A stretch of 64,000 bases of DNA from Aquiluna borgnonia (GTDB lineage: Bacteria > Actinomycetota > Actinomycetes > Actinomycetales > Microbacteriaceae): the NCBI RefSeq assembly GCF_013283855.1, contig NZ_CP054056.1:1116001-1180000 (forward strand), read 5' to 3'. Below, piece after piece: positions 43,842-52,792 of this stretch (positions are counted from its first letter, which is position 1; every line of letters begins with the position of its first letter). Below the pieces are notes generated by a model. The model was not told the origin of the DNA. It saw only the letters and a program-made list of their open reading frames with translations, and made no database searches. The translations under genes were made by a program, and so were the position numbers.

Positions 43842-45248
43842 CTAGGAGCGCAGCGCCACCGCCATCTCCCTGAAGTGCTCTACGAGCTTATCCATGTCCC
43901 TCTGGGTGTGCATGAGGGAGACTAACCACTGCTCATCAAGCCCCGGAGGGGTGATGATGCCGCGGTTAATGCCCCAGATCCAGCTCAACTCGGCCATCTC
44001 AAAGTCAACTGCCTTGAAGTCCCGGTAGTTTCGCACTGGAGCAGTTGACCAGGTAATTGCACCCTTGAGTCCCATACCCACGGTGTGGGCGGGGAGCTCA
44101 TACTGAGCAATAATTGCGTCAATCTTTTTGAGGGTGTTGACGTTGATCTTCTCAGCTCGGTCCATGGCCTTGTCGGTAACCAGTTCCTCAACAGCCATAA
44201 TTGCCGCCATCACAAGCGGGTTGCCGTTGTAGGTACCGTAGTGAGCCATGCGGCCATCCACCACGGCGTCCATGTACTTCTGTTTGCCGCCAAAGGCAGC
44301 AACCGGAAGTCCACCTCCGATGCTTTTAGCCAGTGTCACCAGATCAGGGATTACCCCTGTGCGGTGTGAGGCACCAGCGATTCCAGCGGTTAGACCTGTC
44401 TTGACCTCATCAAAAATCAGGGCGATGTTGTAGCGATCACAAAGCTCACGCACGGCGGGCAAATAACCCTCATCCGGCAACACAATTGAGATGTTCTCCA
44501 TCACCGGTTCGAGTACAAATGCTGCAATGCGATCAGCGTGCTCGGCCATGATTTTCTCGAGGTATGGCAGGTCGTTGTAGGGAACTACGAAGACTTCGCC
44601 AGGTTCGTTCTCAAATGGGATCTCCGGGATGGGCGCCTCGGCCGGACCGATGTTTTCCAGCTTTGGCTTCACGGAAACCTGCAGCGGGTCATACCCACCG
44701 TGGTAACCACCCTCCAACTTGATGATCGCCTTCTTGCGCGTGACAGCGCGGGCGGTGCGGATTGCATACATCAGTGATTCGGTGCCGGAGTTGGTGAATC
44801 TCACCATGTCCAGCTTGAATCGCTTCTTGAATGCCTCCGCAGCCTCGGTCGCCGACGGCGACGGAGTCACGAACAGGGTTCCAGTTCTGCGTAGTGCGCG
44901 CTGAACACGGCGAACCACCTTGGGGTTTAGGTGACCCACCATCATGGCTCCGAAGCCCATGGATAGGTCTAGTAGTTTTCTGCCATCCACATCTTTGACG
45001 TAGGCGCCTCGGGCGCTAACTACCGAGATTGGGTATGGGTCCCAGTGCTGGAAGCTGGAGGTTACTCCGAGCGGCAGCGACTTAGACGATATTTTGTTTT
45101 CTGTTCCAGATGCCTGGGTGGTTTGTTCAAAACGCTTCCACTCTTGTTCGAGTAGCCGCTTGACGGTGTTCTTATCAATTGCTCGAGTGGTGTCAGGAAC
45201 CACTCTGTAACCAGCAGGATCGTGTTTTGGGTTATGCACTTTGGACAC
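43842..45248 (-). CDS. Class III aminotransferase resembling glutamate-1-semialdehyde aminomutase
   Basis: A 468-residue PLP enzyme of aminotransferase class III. FTNSGTESLMYAIRTARA, GGYHGGYD, LIFDEVKTG and TLAKSIGGGLPVAAFGG (PLP lysine) follow the HemL pattern, but a bona fide hemL is at 61738 inside the haem operon, so this paralogue is probably a different aminotransferase or aminomutase. It has an N-terminal extension of about 50 residues relative to HemL. GTG start with AAGGAG nine bases ahead. The amino donor and product are not predictable. Confidence 0.85.
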   Translation of the reverse strand: MSKVHNPKHDPAGYRVVPDTTRAIDKNTVKRLLEQEWKRFEQTTQASGTENKISSKSLPLGVTSSFQHWDPYPISVVSARGAYVKDVDGRKLLDLSMGFGAMMVGHLNPKVVRRVQRALRRTGTLFVTPSPSATEAAEAFKKRFKLDMVRFTNSGTESLMYAIRTARAVTRKKAIIKLEGGYHGGYDPLQVSVKPKLENIGPAEAPIPEIPFENEPGEVFVVPYNDLPYLEKIMAEHADRIAAFVLEPVMENISIVLPDEGYLPAVRELCDRYNIALIFDEVKTGLTAGIAGASHRTGVIPDLVTLAKSIGGGLPVAAFGGKQKYMDAVVDGRMAHYGTYNGNPLVMAAIMAVEELVTDKAMDRAEKINVNTLKKIDAIIAQYELPAHTVGMGLKGAITWSTAPVRNYRDFKAVDFEMAELSWIWGINRGIITPPGLDEQWLVSLMHTQRDMDKLVEHFREMAVALRS

Positions 45249-45323
45249 GAGTTATCACTCCTTTGTGTCCACCCACTCTCGCACAAAGCCCGAAATAAAG
45301 CCAATCTGGGCACGGTGAGTTCG

Positions 45324-45791
45324 CTATTGGGGAACGGATTTACCCATTTTCATGCCCTGCACCCTGGAGCCAATAACCAAAGCCGAACCAATGATCACAA
45401 GGTTCTTCACGATGTACTGACCCTCCAAAGTAAGGCCGAACGGGAAGATTGTGAAGCACACCTCGGGCAACAGCACCAGCGGTAAAAAGGTACCGGGCAT
45501 CTGAAGCGCGAGTAGCAAGATTGCAATTCTGGTCAGCGGCGGGAACAAAAAAGCCAAACCAATCGCAACCTCCCAGAGTCCTAGCAGCGGCACGATAATC
45601 TCTGGAGTAAGCCAATAAACCGTCGCCGCCACGAGGTCGTATGCGGGACTCAGTTCCCCAATGGTTTTCAGGGCTCCAAACCAAATAAATACGGCTCCGA
45701 TTGCGAACCTTAGAAACGGCAAACCGATTCTTTCCATCAGGTGGATAACCACCGAGTCGTACCTTTGCACCAGTTCATTGAGTTTGCCCAT
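45324..45791 (-). CDS. DoxX/DUF417-like small membrane protein
   Basis: A 155-residue membrane protein with four hydrophobic helices. RFAIGAVFIWFGALKTIGELSP (in part) and LGLWEVAIGLAFLFPPLTRIA resemble the DoxX/DUF417 group, whose members are poorly characterised and sometimes tied to redox or stress. It is divergent from the photolyase gene, 75 bases away, and 75 bases upstream of the aminotransferase on the same strand. Confidence 0.75.
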   Translation of the reverse strand: MGKLNELVQRYDSVVIHLMERIGLPFLRFAIGAVFIWFGALKTIGELSPAYDLVAATVYWLTPEIIVPLLGLWEVAIGLAFLFPPLTRIAILLLALQMPGTFLPLVLLPEVCFTIFPFGLTLEGQYIVKNLVIIGSALVIGSRVQGMKMGKSVPQ

Positions 45792-45866
45792 GCCAAGTTC
45801 AACTCCCTAGAGCGCAAACTAATCCCGATGCGGAAGTTCCCTGCTGAATCCGGGGTTGGATAACCC

Positions 45867-47306
45867 ATGCAGCTTTTACTCGCGGATCAACTGGGGCCCC
45901 ACTTTGAACTGGAGGCCGACTTGCTGCTGCCAATAGTTGATAGCCAGTTTGCCAAGCGCACCTATCATCGGCAAAAGGCACACCTCATTCGCTACGCCCA
46001 GTTGGCCCGGGCAAAAGATGCCAATGTCACCGCTGTGAGGCTAGAGAGTTACCGCGAGCTCAAAGACCACCCCGGCTTGACTTCTGTGGCCTTCCCCTCG
46101 TCACGGGGATTCCTGGCACTTTGCGATTCGCTGGGGCTGGAAAAACTTCCGAACCCTGGATTCTGTTCAAGCTTTGCGGACTGGGAGAACTTCGTTGCAG
46201 GCGCTGGAAAGCGGCTTCGGCTTGAGGACTTCTACCGCAAGCAACGGTTGCGGCTAGGGGTGTTGATGGATGGCCCCGAACCCTCAGGTGGGCAGTGGAA
46301 CTTTGATGCCGATAATCGCCTTCCTCCCCCAAAAGCTGGAATCGGCGTTCCACACCCATTTGTGCCGGTAGAAGATGAGCTTGACGCGCAGGTTCGGGCG
46401 GAACTTGACGAACTTGAAAGATCCGGCAGGGCCAAGTTCATGGGGGTTGATGGCCCGCGAAAGTTTCCAGCCACAAGATCACAGGCTCTCGAAGCACTGG
46501 AAATCTTCATCCGAGACAGACTCGACCTCTTCGGTCCCTACGAAGATGCCATGGATAAAAATGACTGGGCCATGTCGCACTCACTGCTCTCGGTTCCCAT
46601 GAACCTGGGGCTGCTCTCGCCACTAGAGGTGGTGGCAAGAGCAGAACAGGCTTACCGAGCTGGCACCGCAAGACTAGAGAGCGTTGAGGGTTTCGTAAGG
46701 CAAATCATCGGCTGGCGCGATTACGTTTGGCAGCTCTACTGGCACTTTGGTGATGGCTACGAGAAAAAGAATGAGCTCGAGGCTAACGCCCTTCTACCGA
46801 AGGCCTGGGCCGATTTGGACTCAAAGGCGATCTCGGCAAAATGCCTCTCTCACGCGGTTGAAGATGTAAACCAAAATGCTTGGACCCACCACATTCCCCG
46901 CCTGATGGTCTTGGGCAACGCTGCTATGCAGCGCGGCTACAACCCGGGCCAGGTGAATAACTGGTTCATAGATGCCTTTGCCGATGGCACCCCGTGGGTG
47001 ATGCCGGCGAACGTGATTGGAATGTCGCTATACGCCGATGGCGGCATGATGTCGACAAAACCCTATGCGGCCGGTGGTGCTTACATAAAAAAGATGTCCA
47101 ATTTCTGTGGCGACTGCCCGTTTGATCCAGCCAAGCGCGTTGGTGAGGATGCCTGTCCGTTCACCGCTGGATATTGGAATTTCCTGCATCACAACCGGGA
47201 ACGCTTCTCGAAGAACCACCGGATGAGTCAGCCACTGGCAGGATTGAAGCGGCTGTCCGACCTGGATCAGCTGGTTGAGCAAGAATCCAAGCGGGAATCG
47301 CTCTAG
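45867..47306 (+). CDS. phrB: Iron-sulfur photolyase/cryptochrome (PhrB/FeS-BCP type)
   Basis: A 479-residue flavoprotein of the FeS bacterial cryptochrome/photolyase class, which repairs (6-4) photoproducts in characterised members. The four cluster cysteines are Cys326, Cys414, Cys417 and Cys430; their spacing (88, 3, 13) equals that of Agrobacterium PhrB Cys350/438/441/454. QLLLADQLGPHF is the typical N-terminus and HHIPRLMVLGN with NNWFIDAFADGTPWVM forms the FAD/DNA region. GTTGGATAACCC directly before the ATG can fold into a small hairpin; no Shine-Dalgarno is obvious. Confidence 0.94.
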   Translation: MQLLLADQLGPHFELEADLLLPIVDSQFAKRTYHRQKAHLIRYAQLARAKDANVTAVRLESYRELKDHPGLTSVAFPSSRGFLALCDSLGLEKLPNPGFCSSFADWENFVAGAGKRLRLEDFYRKQRLRLGVLMDGPEPSGGQWNFDADNRLPPPKAGIGVPHPFVPVEDELDAQVRAELDELERSGRAKFMGVDGPRKFPATRSQALEALEIFIRDRLDLFGPYEDAMDKNDWAMSHSLLSVPMNLGLLSPLEVVARAEQAYRAGTARLESVEGFVRQIIGWRDYVWQLYWHFGDGYEKKNELEANALLPKAWADLDSKAISAKCLSHAVEDVNQNAWTHHIPRLMVLGNAAMQRGYNPGQVNNWFIDAFADGTPWVMPANVIGMSLYADGGMMSTKPYAAGGAYIKKMSNFCGDCPFDPAKRVGEDACPFTAGYWNFLHHNRERFSKNHRMSQPLAGLKRLSDLDQLVEQESKRESL

Positions 47307-47328
47307 CGAAAAGGTGGTTTTGCATCCC

Positions 47329-48852
47329 ATGTCATCGGAGATAACCAAGGGTCTAACCATCCTCAAGCGCGGCGATCAGCCCGCGCTCTGCTTGGTGACC
47401 GGCGCCACCGGATACATTGGTGGCCGGTTGATCGTAGAACTTCTAAATGCCGGCTACAAGGTTCGAGTGCTGGCCAGAAACGCCCAGCGACTGCGCGACC
47501 ACAGCTGGATTAACCAGGTCGAATTGGTTGAGGGCGATGCCACTGACACTGAGGTTCTAAACAACGCGCTATCCGGTGTTAATGTCGCCTACTACCTGCT
47601 GCACGCCCTGCTGGTAAAGGGTGACTTCGAGCAGCTTGAGCGAAACATGGCAGAGGGCTTTGGCAAAGCTGCCAAAGCAAATGCTGTTGGCAAGATTATC
47701 TACCTCGGTGGCATCATCACCGCTGGCCAGGAGGCCTCTCCTCACCTTCAGGCCAGACTGGACACCGGTCGCATCTTGGCTGAATCGGGAGTGCCAACTT
47801 TTGAACTCAGAGCTGGGGTGGTTATCGGGAGTGGTTCAGCCTCTTTTGAAATGCTTCGCTACCTAACCGAGCGACTTCCGATCATGACCACCCCGAAGTG
47901 GGTAAAAAATCGCATTCAACCAATTGCGGTCAGAGACGTGCTGCGATACCTGGTTGGCACGGCTGGTCTAGACAACAAGCACGCAGATATTTACGAAATT
48001 GCCGGCCCAGAAATTTTCACCTATGCCGAGATGATGCAGCGCTATGCCAAGGCGGCCGGGCTAAAGAAACGTTGGATTATTCCGTTGCCGGTGCTAACCC
48101 CTCGACTCTCTAGCGCTTGGGTTGGTTTGGTAACTCCGGTTCCGGTCACCCTGGCAAGGCGTTTGGTAGACAGCCTGAAGAACGAGGTGGTTGCCACTGA
48201 CAATCGCATCAGGGATCTGATTCCTGAACCATCGGTAGGACTAACGGTCTTTGATCGCGCCGTGAAGTTGGCCCTTGTGAGGATCAAGGAAGCTCGAGTG
48301 GAGACCCGCTGGTCAGACGCGTCTTCACCCGGCACCCCATCCGAGCCACTTCCAACTGATCCAGATTGGGCTGGAGGAACTCTCTACAAAGACATTCGAA
48401 TCGCCCACACCACAGATTCGGTGGCAAAAGTTTTTGAGCGGGTTGAGGCTATAGGCGGTGACAACGGATACTCAACCGCTAGCTGGGCCTGGGAGCTACG
48501 TGGGCTGATGGACCGCATGGTTGGCGGAGTGGGTCTACGAAGAGGAAGACGTGACCCCAAACACCTGATTGTTGGGGATGCTCTCGACTTCTGGCGGGTG
48601 GAGGAAATCATCCCGCAGAAATTGCTCCGACTAAGGGCAGAGATGAAACTTCCCGGCCTTGCCTGGCTGGAATTTGGTGTTGAGCAGGACTACGAGACCG
48701 GTGGTGCAGTACTTACCCAGGTGGCAATCTTTGCCCCCAAGGGTTTATTCGGTCACTTCTACTGGTGGATGGTATGGCCGATGCACGGCCTGGTTTTCCC
48801 ATCGATGGCTCGCTCGCTCGCCAACTCCAATAGAGTGAGCAAGCACCGCTAG
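47329..48852 (+). CDS. SDR/NAD-dependent epimerase-like protein with DUF2867 domain
   Basis: A 507-residue two-domain protein. The N-terminal half is an extended SDR (LVTGATGYIGGRL nucleotide site, YYLLHALLVKGDF, IYLGGI), and the C-terminal part (from about 330: RIAHTTDSVAKVFERVEAIG, then the YWWMVWPMHGLVFPSMA end, both in part) is DUF2867. Such fusions are common next to photolyases in actinobacteria and other light-exposed bacteria, function unknown. The frame is open upstream into phrB; ATG at 47329 is chosen, GTG at 47314 is possible. Probably co-transcribed with phrB. Confidence 0.85.
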   Translation: MSSEITKGLTILKRGDQPALCLVTGATGYIGGRLIVELLNAGYKVRVLARNAQRLRDHSWINQVELVEGDATDTEVLNNALSGVNVAYYLLHALLVKGDFEQLERNMAEGFGKAAKANAVGKIIYLGGIITAGQEASPHLQARLDTGRILAESGVPTFELRAGVVIGSGSASFEMLRYLTERLPIMTTPKWVKNRIQPIAVRDVLRYLVGTAGLDNKHADIYEIAGPEIFTYAEMMQRYAKAAGLKKRWIIPLPVLTPRLSSAWVGLVTPVPVTLARRLVDSLKNEVVATDNRIRDLIPEPSVGLTVFDRAVKLALVRIKEARVETRWSDASSPGTPSEPLPTDPDWAGGTLYKDIRIAHTTDSVAKVFERVEAIGGDNGYSTASWAWELRGLMDRMVGGVGLRRGRRDPKHLIVGDALDFWRVEEIIPQKLLRLRAEMKLPGLAWLEFGVEQDYETGGAVLTQVAIFAPKGLFGHFYWWMVWPMHGLVFPSMARSLANSNRVSKHR

Positions 48853-48864
48853 AAAGAGGATTTG

Positions 48865-49839
48865 ATGGTCACCTGGGCAATGGTTGGAACTGGCCTAATG
48901 GCCGATTTGATTCTCAAGGACTTCGCCCTGGTGGAGAACACCGAACTAAAGGCACTGGTCTCCAGAGACCCGGATCGAGCTGATGCGAAGCTGAAGGAAC
49001 TGGGTGTCGAGGCTAGCTCCATGACCTTTGAGCAAGCTCTGGAAGATTCCGGCATTGACCTGATTTACATCGCCTCCCCGCACTCCGAGCACCACTGGAT
49101 GGCCAAGGCAGCCCTCGAGGCCGGTAAGCACATCCTGGTCGAAAAGGCCTTCATGGAAAATGCTGGGCAGGCTGAGGAGATCTACGCACTGGCCAAATCC
49201 AAGGGGCTATTTTCAATGGAGGCGATGTGGACGAAATTCCTGCCGCTGCACCAGAGGCTCGAAGAAATGGTCAAGTCTGGACGAATCGGAAAGCTAAGGC
49301 TGATCGAGGCAAACTTTGGTTTCCGAAGAACCTTCGATCAGAGCCACAGGCTATTTGATGCTGCGCTGGGTGGCGGTTCTTCGCTGGACCAAGGTGTTTA
49401 CACCACATCGCTAAACCGCTGGTTTGCAGACAGTGGGATTAGATCGATTGCTGCCCACGGCTACAACTACCCCAACGGCACGGATGCCCTTGCCATGACG
49501 CAGTTTGAATTTGCCAATGGTGTGGTCGGCCGCGGCAACTCCTCCCTGGCAACCTCCCTGGGACTGGCCGCAAGATTGGTTGGGGATGCCGGCATTATTG
49601 AAATCCACGAAGCTTTCTGGGCTGCCACCAAGGCGACCATCAAGACCTATGCGGAAAATCATGACGTTCCAGAGATAGAGGAGCTCGAGGTTCCCAAGCT
49701 GGGTGCTGGATACGCACACATGATCCAGGCGGTCAGTGAGAGCGTAATTTCAGGAGAAATTGAGAATCAGCAGCACACTCACCAGTTCAGCCTCGAGGTG
49801 ATGCGAGCGCTGGACGAGATTCGCTCGCAACTAACCTAA
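48865..49839 (+). CDS. Gfo/Idh/MocA-family oxidoreductase
   Basis: A 324-residue NAD(P)-dependent dehydrogenase-like protein. GTGLMADLILKDF is the Rossmann start; the usual EKP is EKA (LVEKAFMENA) with lysine kept; MEAMWTKFLP marks the same branch as the gene at 2601. ATG at 48865 with AGAGGA four bases ahead is preferred over TTG at 48862. It follows the SDR gene by 12 bases and may be in the same transcript. The substrate is unknown; members reduce or oxidise sugars and dihydrodiols. Confidence 0.85.
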   Translation: MVTWAMVGTGLMADLILKDFALVENTELKALVSRDPDRADAKLKELGVEASSMTFEQALEDSGIDLIYIASPHSEHHWMAKAALEAGKHILVEKAFMENAGQAEEIYALAKSKGLFSMEAMWTKFLPLHQRLEEMVKSGRIGKLRLIEANFGFRRTFDQSHRLFDAALGGGSSLDQGVYTTSLNRWFADSGIRSIAAHGYNYPNGTDALAMTQFEFANGVVGRGNSSLATSLGLAARLVGDAGIIEIHEAFWAATKATIKTYAENHDVPEIEELEVPKLGAGYAHMIQAVSESVISGEIENQQHTHQFSLEVMRALDEIRSQLT

Positions 49840-49896
49840 GGACCAGGCGCGAAGCCCGATAGTTACATGGTCCTAGTGAATCCCGCGCTCGGTGCA

Positions 49897-51189
49897 CTAT
49901 CCGGAGAGGCTTGCCCCACACTGGTAAAACCGATAGACCAGATTGTCCATTGCCAAGCGCTGGTTATAGCCCACGCTCGGAGCGAGGTTATAGACAGTGA
50001 AGATCAACTTGGTACCGTCTCGAGCCGTCAGGTAGCCGGCCAACGAGTAGCCGGTTGTGATGTAGCCAGTCTTAGCCACCACCAACCCCTTGGTAGCTGT
50101 TTTTGATCCGGTTGCAAATCTTGACTTCAAGGAGCCGTCGCTGCCAGAGACAGGCAGCCCAGCCTCAAGCACCGCATAGTTTCCGACCTGCTGGTGAACC
50201 AACTCGAGAAGGTCCGTCACGACTGAGGCAGGGACGGCATTTTCACGAGATAGCCCAGAGCCATCAACGATCTTGACCTTGGAGACATCAATTCCTCGCG
50301 CTCCCAAGACCCTCTGGTAAAGAGGTGTTAGCGAAGCCATGCTGCCGTCAAATCCAGCTGCTATCGAGGACAACCGACCCAGCGCCTCGGCCAGTGAGTT
50401 ATCTGAGACTCTGAGCATGTTCGCGATCCACTCACTCATAGGGCGAGAAGATACCGAGGCGATCACAACGGCCCCCTCCGGAAGCTTTCCCTGCTGGGCT
50501 TTGATTCCCTTGGCGAGGCTGCTCTTGTTTAGCGATGCCACAAATAACTCCCCGGCTTGCTTCACAGGAGTTGAAGTTCGCCTTGAGAGCCAGGAGTTTT
50601 TGTACTTGGTTGAGGTCAGGCGTCCTGCGTCAATCTGAAGCGCTGACACCGGGGCCATGTAGCCCTGGGAGAGGCCTTTCTTGCTCCAGGTTTTATGCCA
50701 TTCGGCGTCCGATCCGTAGAGCGAATTATCAATGGTTACGCTGCTGATGGTTACGGCATTCTTCTTGGCCCAGCTCGCAATTTGCTTGGTCAGGGTGTCC
50801 AGCTTTGGTGCCTTGGCGTAGTAAGAGGTGATGTTGCCCGGCATCCTAGAAAGCGTCACGTCCCCCGCACCTACTAGATAAATACTCCCCGGATTAGCCG
50901 GATCGCTATAAACATTCGTGGTCACCACGTGGTCCGGACCAAGCACGTCTAGCGCTACTGCCGCGGTCAAAACCTTCATCACCGAGGCTGTTCGCTGAGC
51001 CTCCTGCTCTGCAACCGAGAACAAAGTTTGACCGGTTTGAGCATTCACCACTTCGGCATGCAACTGCTTGATGTTGCTCGAAGCTAACTGCTTTGCTGGT
51101 GTGCAGCTGGCAGCGTGCGCAGGGGTTGGAAAGGTGGCCGCAAGGGCTAGGGCTGCGGCCAAGATTAGGGTTCTGGAGCGTGAATTCAT
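49897..51189 (-). CDS. dacB: D-alanyl-D-alanine carboxypeptidase/endopeptidase (PBP4)
   Basis: A 430-residue class C penicillin-binding protein acting on peptidoglycan outside the membrane. A signal peptide ends near residue 26 (PTPAHA). The active-site motifs are SVMK (Ser69-Lys72), SDN (SDNSLAEAL) and KTG (VAKTGYITTG). The domain inserted between motifs one and two is present, as in the PBP4/DacB family. ATG start. Divergent from gnd; the short convergent gap to the oxidoreductase at 48865 has no clear terminator. Confidence 0.93.
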   Translation of the reverse strand: MNSRSRTLILAAALALAATFPTPAHAASCTPAKQLASSNIKQLHAEVVNAQTGQTLFSVAEQEAQRTASVMKVLTAAVALDVLGPDHVVTTNVYSDPANPGSIYLVGAGDVTLSRMPGNITSYYAKAPKLDTLTKQIASWAKKNAVTISSVTIDNSLYGSDAEWHKTWSKKGLSQGYMAPVSALQIDAGRLTSTKYKNSWLSRRTSTPVKQAGELFVASLNKSSLAKGIKAQQGKLPEGAVVIASVSSRPMSEWIANMLRVSDNSLAEALGRLSSIAAGFDGSMASLTPLYQRVLGARGIDVSKVKIVDGSGLSRENAVPASVVTDLLELVHQQVGNYAVLEAGLPVSGSDGSLKSRFATGSKTATKGLVVAKTGYITTGYSLAGYLTARDGTKLIFTVYNLAPSVGYNQRLAMDNLVYRFYQCGASLSG

Positions 51190-51239
51190 ACTCCCCCGAA
51201 CCTAACATTGCATACGCCAATCAAGGACTAAACCCGCCC

Positions 51240-51269
51240 ATGACAAGCTTTTGTGGGGTAACCTATAGT
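51240..51269 (+). promoter_or_regulatory. Candidate gnd promoter
   Basis: ATGACA (51240-51245) and TATAGT (51264-51269) are separated by 18 bases, 66 bases upstream of the gnd start in the 145-base divergent gap with dacB. Confidence 0.45.
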
Positions 51270-51334
51270 CAAATTTCCGCCCATTGATGCGCGATTAGCT
51301 TTTATCTTTTCCACCATTTCCCTAAGGAAAAAAC

Positions 51335-52783
51335 ATGTCTGAAAAAGCAAACATTGGTGTTGTAGGTCTTGCCGTGATGGGCTCAAACCTGGCTCGAAAC
51401 CTTGCCTCTCGCGAGGGCAACCGAGTTGCCGTTTACAACCGCTCCGTGGAGCGCACCAATCTTCTAGTTAGCGAGCACCCGGAAGCAAACTTCATCGCGG
51501 CTGCAGATATTGACGCATTTGTCTCATCCCTTGCAAAGCCCAGAACCGCGATCATCATGGTTCAGGCCGGTCCTGGAACCGATGCGGTCATCCACCAGCT
51601 GACCGAGCGCTTTGAACCGGGCGACATCATCGTGGATGGTGGCAACGCTCTGTTCACGGACACCCTGCGCAGGGAAAAGGAAGTTTCCGCCAAGGGGATC
51701 CACTTTGTTGGGGCTGGAATCTCGGGTGGTGAGGAAGGTGCGCTTAAGGGCCCATCGATCATGCCTGGAGGCTCTAAAGAGGCCTACCAAACCCTTGGAC
51801 CGATTCTAGCTTCGATTGCTGCGGTTGCCGAAGGGGAACCATGTGTAACGCACGTTGGCACCGATGGTGCAGGCCACTTTGTCAAGATGATTCACAACGG
51901 CATTGAATACGCGGACATGCAGCTGATTGCAGAGGCTTACGACATTCTGCGCCAGGCAGGTGGGTTCACACCAAGCGAGATTGCGGAGATCTTCGTGCAG
52001 TGGAACAAGGGTGAGCTTGAGAGCTACCTGATTGAGATCACCGCCGAGGTGCTGAAGCAGGTGGACGCCAAGACCGGCAAGCCATTTGTTGACGTGGTGC
52101 TTGATGCAGCAGGGTCCAAGGGCACTGGCGTTTGGACCGTTCAAACCGCGCTGAACTTGGGCACTCCGGTGTCTGGAATCGCAGAGGCGGTTTTCGCCAG
52201 AAGCCTCTCCTCTCAGTCAGCGCAGCGTGCCGGAAATTCGGGGATGGCAAGCCACACCGAAGCCTGGAGCATTGCGGACCGCGATGCCTTCGTTGAAGAT
52301 GTTCGCAGGGCACTTTACGCATCAAAGATCGTTGCCTACGCGCAGGGCTTCGATGCCATTCGCGCAGGCGCCAAGGAATACAACTGGGAGATCAACCTGG
52401 GTGCAGTTTCCAAGATCTGGCGCGGTGGCTGCATCATCCGCGCTCAGTTCCTAAACCGCATCGCGGATGCCTACGGCAAAAACGAGAACCTGCTGAGCCT
52501 GCTGTTTGACGAGTACTTCGCAAACGCTATTGACGCATCGCTCTCTTCCTGGCGCAAGGTGGTTGCCCACAGCTCGCTGGCTGGAATCCCTAACCCGGCA
52601 TTCGCCTCGAGCCTGAGCTACTACGACGGACTGCGTGCCAAGCGCCTGCCTGCAGCACTGGTGCAGGGCCAGCGTGATTTCTTTGGTGCTCACACCTACA
52701 AGCGCGTCGACCTCGACGGTGTGTTCCACACGCTTTGGTCAGGCGACCGCTCCGAAATCGAGACCACCCCCTCCAGCCACTAG
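51335..52783 (+). CDS. gnd: 6-Phosphogluconate dehydrogenase, decarboxylating
   Basis: A 482-residue oxidative pentose phosphate enzyme giving ribulose 5-phosphate, CO2 and NADPH. GVVGLAVMGSNLARNLA is the nucleotide site; the catalytic HFVKMIHNGIEY lysine, ISGGEEGALKGPSIMPGG and the C-terminal QRDFFGAHTYKR are all present. Length is that of the long dimeric form. AAGGA precedes the ATG. It complements the pentose entry through xylose. Confidence 0.97.
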   Translation: MSEKANIGVVGLAVMGSNLARNLASREGNRVAVYNRSVERTNLLVSEHPEANFIAAADIDAFVSSLAKPRTAIIMVQAGPGTDAVIHQLTERFEPGDIIVDGGNALFTDTLRREKEVSAKGIHFVGAGISGGEEGALKGPSIMPGGSKEAYQTLGPILASIAAVAEGEPCVTHVGTDGAGHFVKMIHNGIEYADMQLIAEAYDILRQAGGFTPSEIAEIFVQWNKGELESYLIEITAEVLKQVDAKTGKPFVDVVLDAAGSKGTGVWTVQTALNLGTPVSGIAEAVFARSLSSQSAQRAGNSGMASHTEAWSIADRDAFVEDVRRALYASKIVAYAQGFDAIRAGAKEYNWEINLGAVSKIWRGGCIIRAQFLNRIADAYGKNENLLSLLFDEYFANAIDASLSSWRKVVAHSSLAGIPNPAFASSLSYYDGLRAKRLPAALVQGQRDFFGAHTYKRVDLDGVFHTLWSGDRSEIETTPSSH

Positions 52784-52792
52784 ATTTATCGG

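Noticed and set aside
45853-45866. GGGTTGGATAACCC hairpin touching the photolyase ATG
   Set aside because: Only five base pairs with a 4-base loop; possible effect on translation but too weak to list.
49839-49874. AGGACCA...TGGTCCT hairpin between convergent genes at 49839 and 49897
   Set aside because: Seven-base arms with a 22-base loop and no T-run are too weak to call a terminator.
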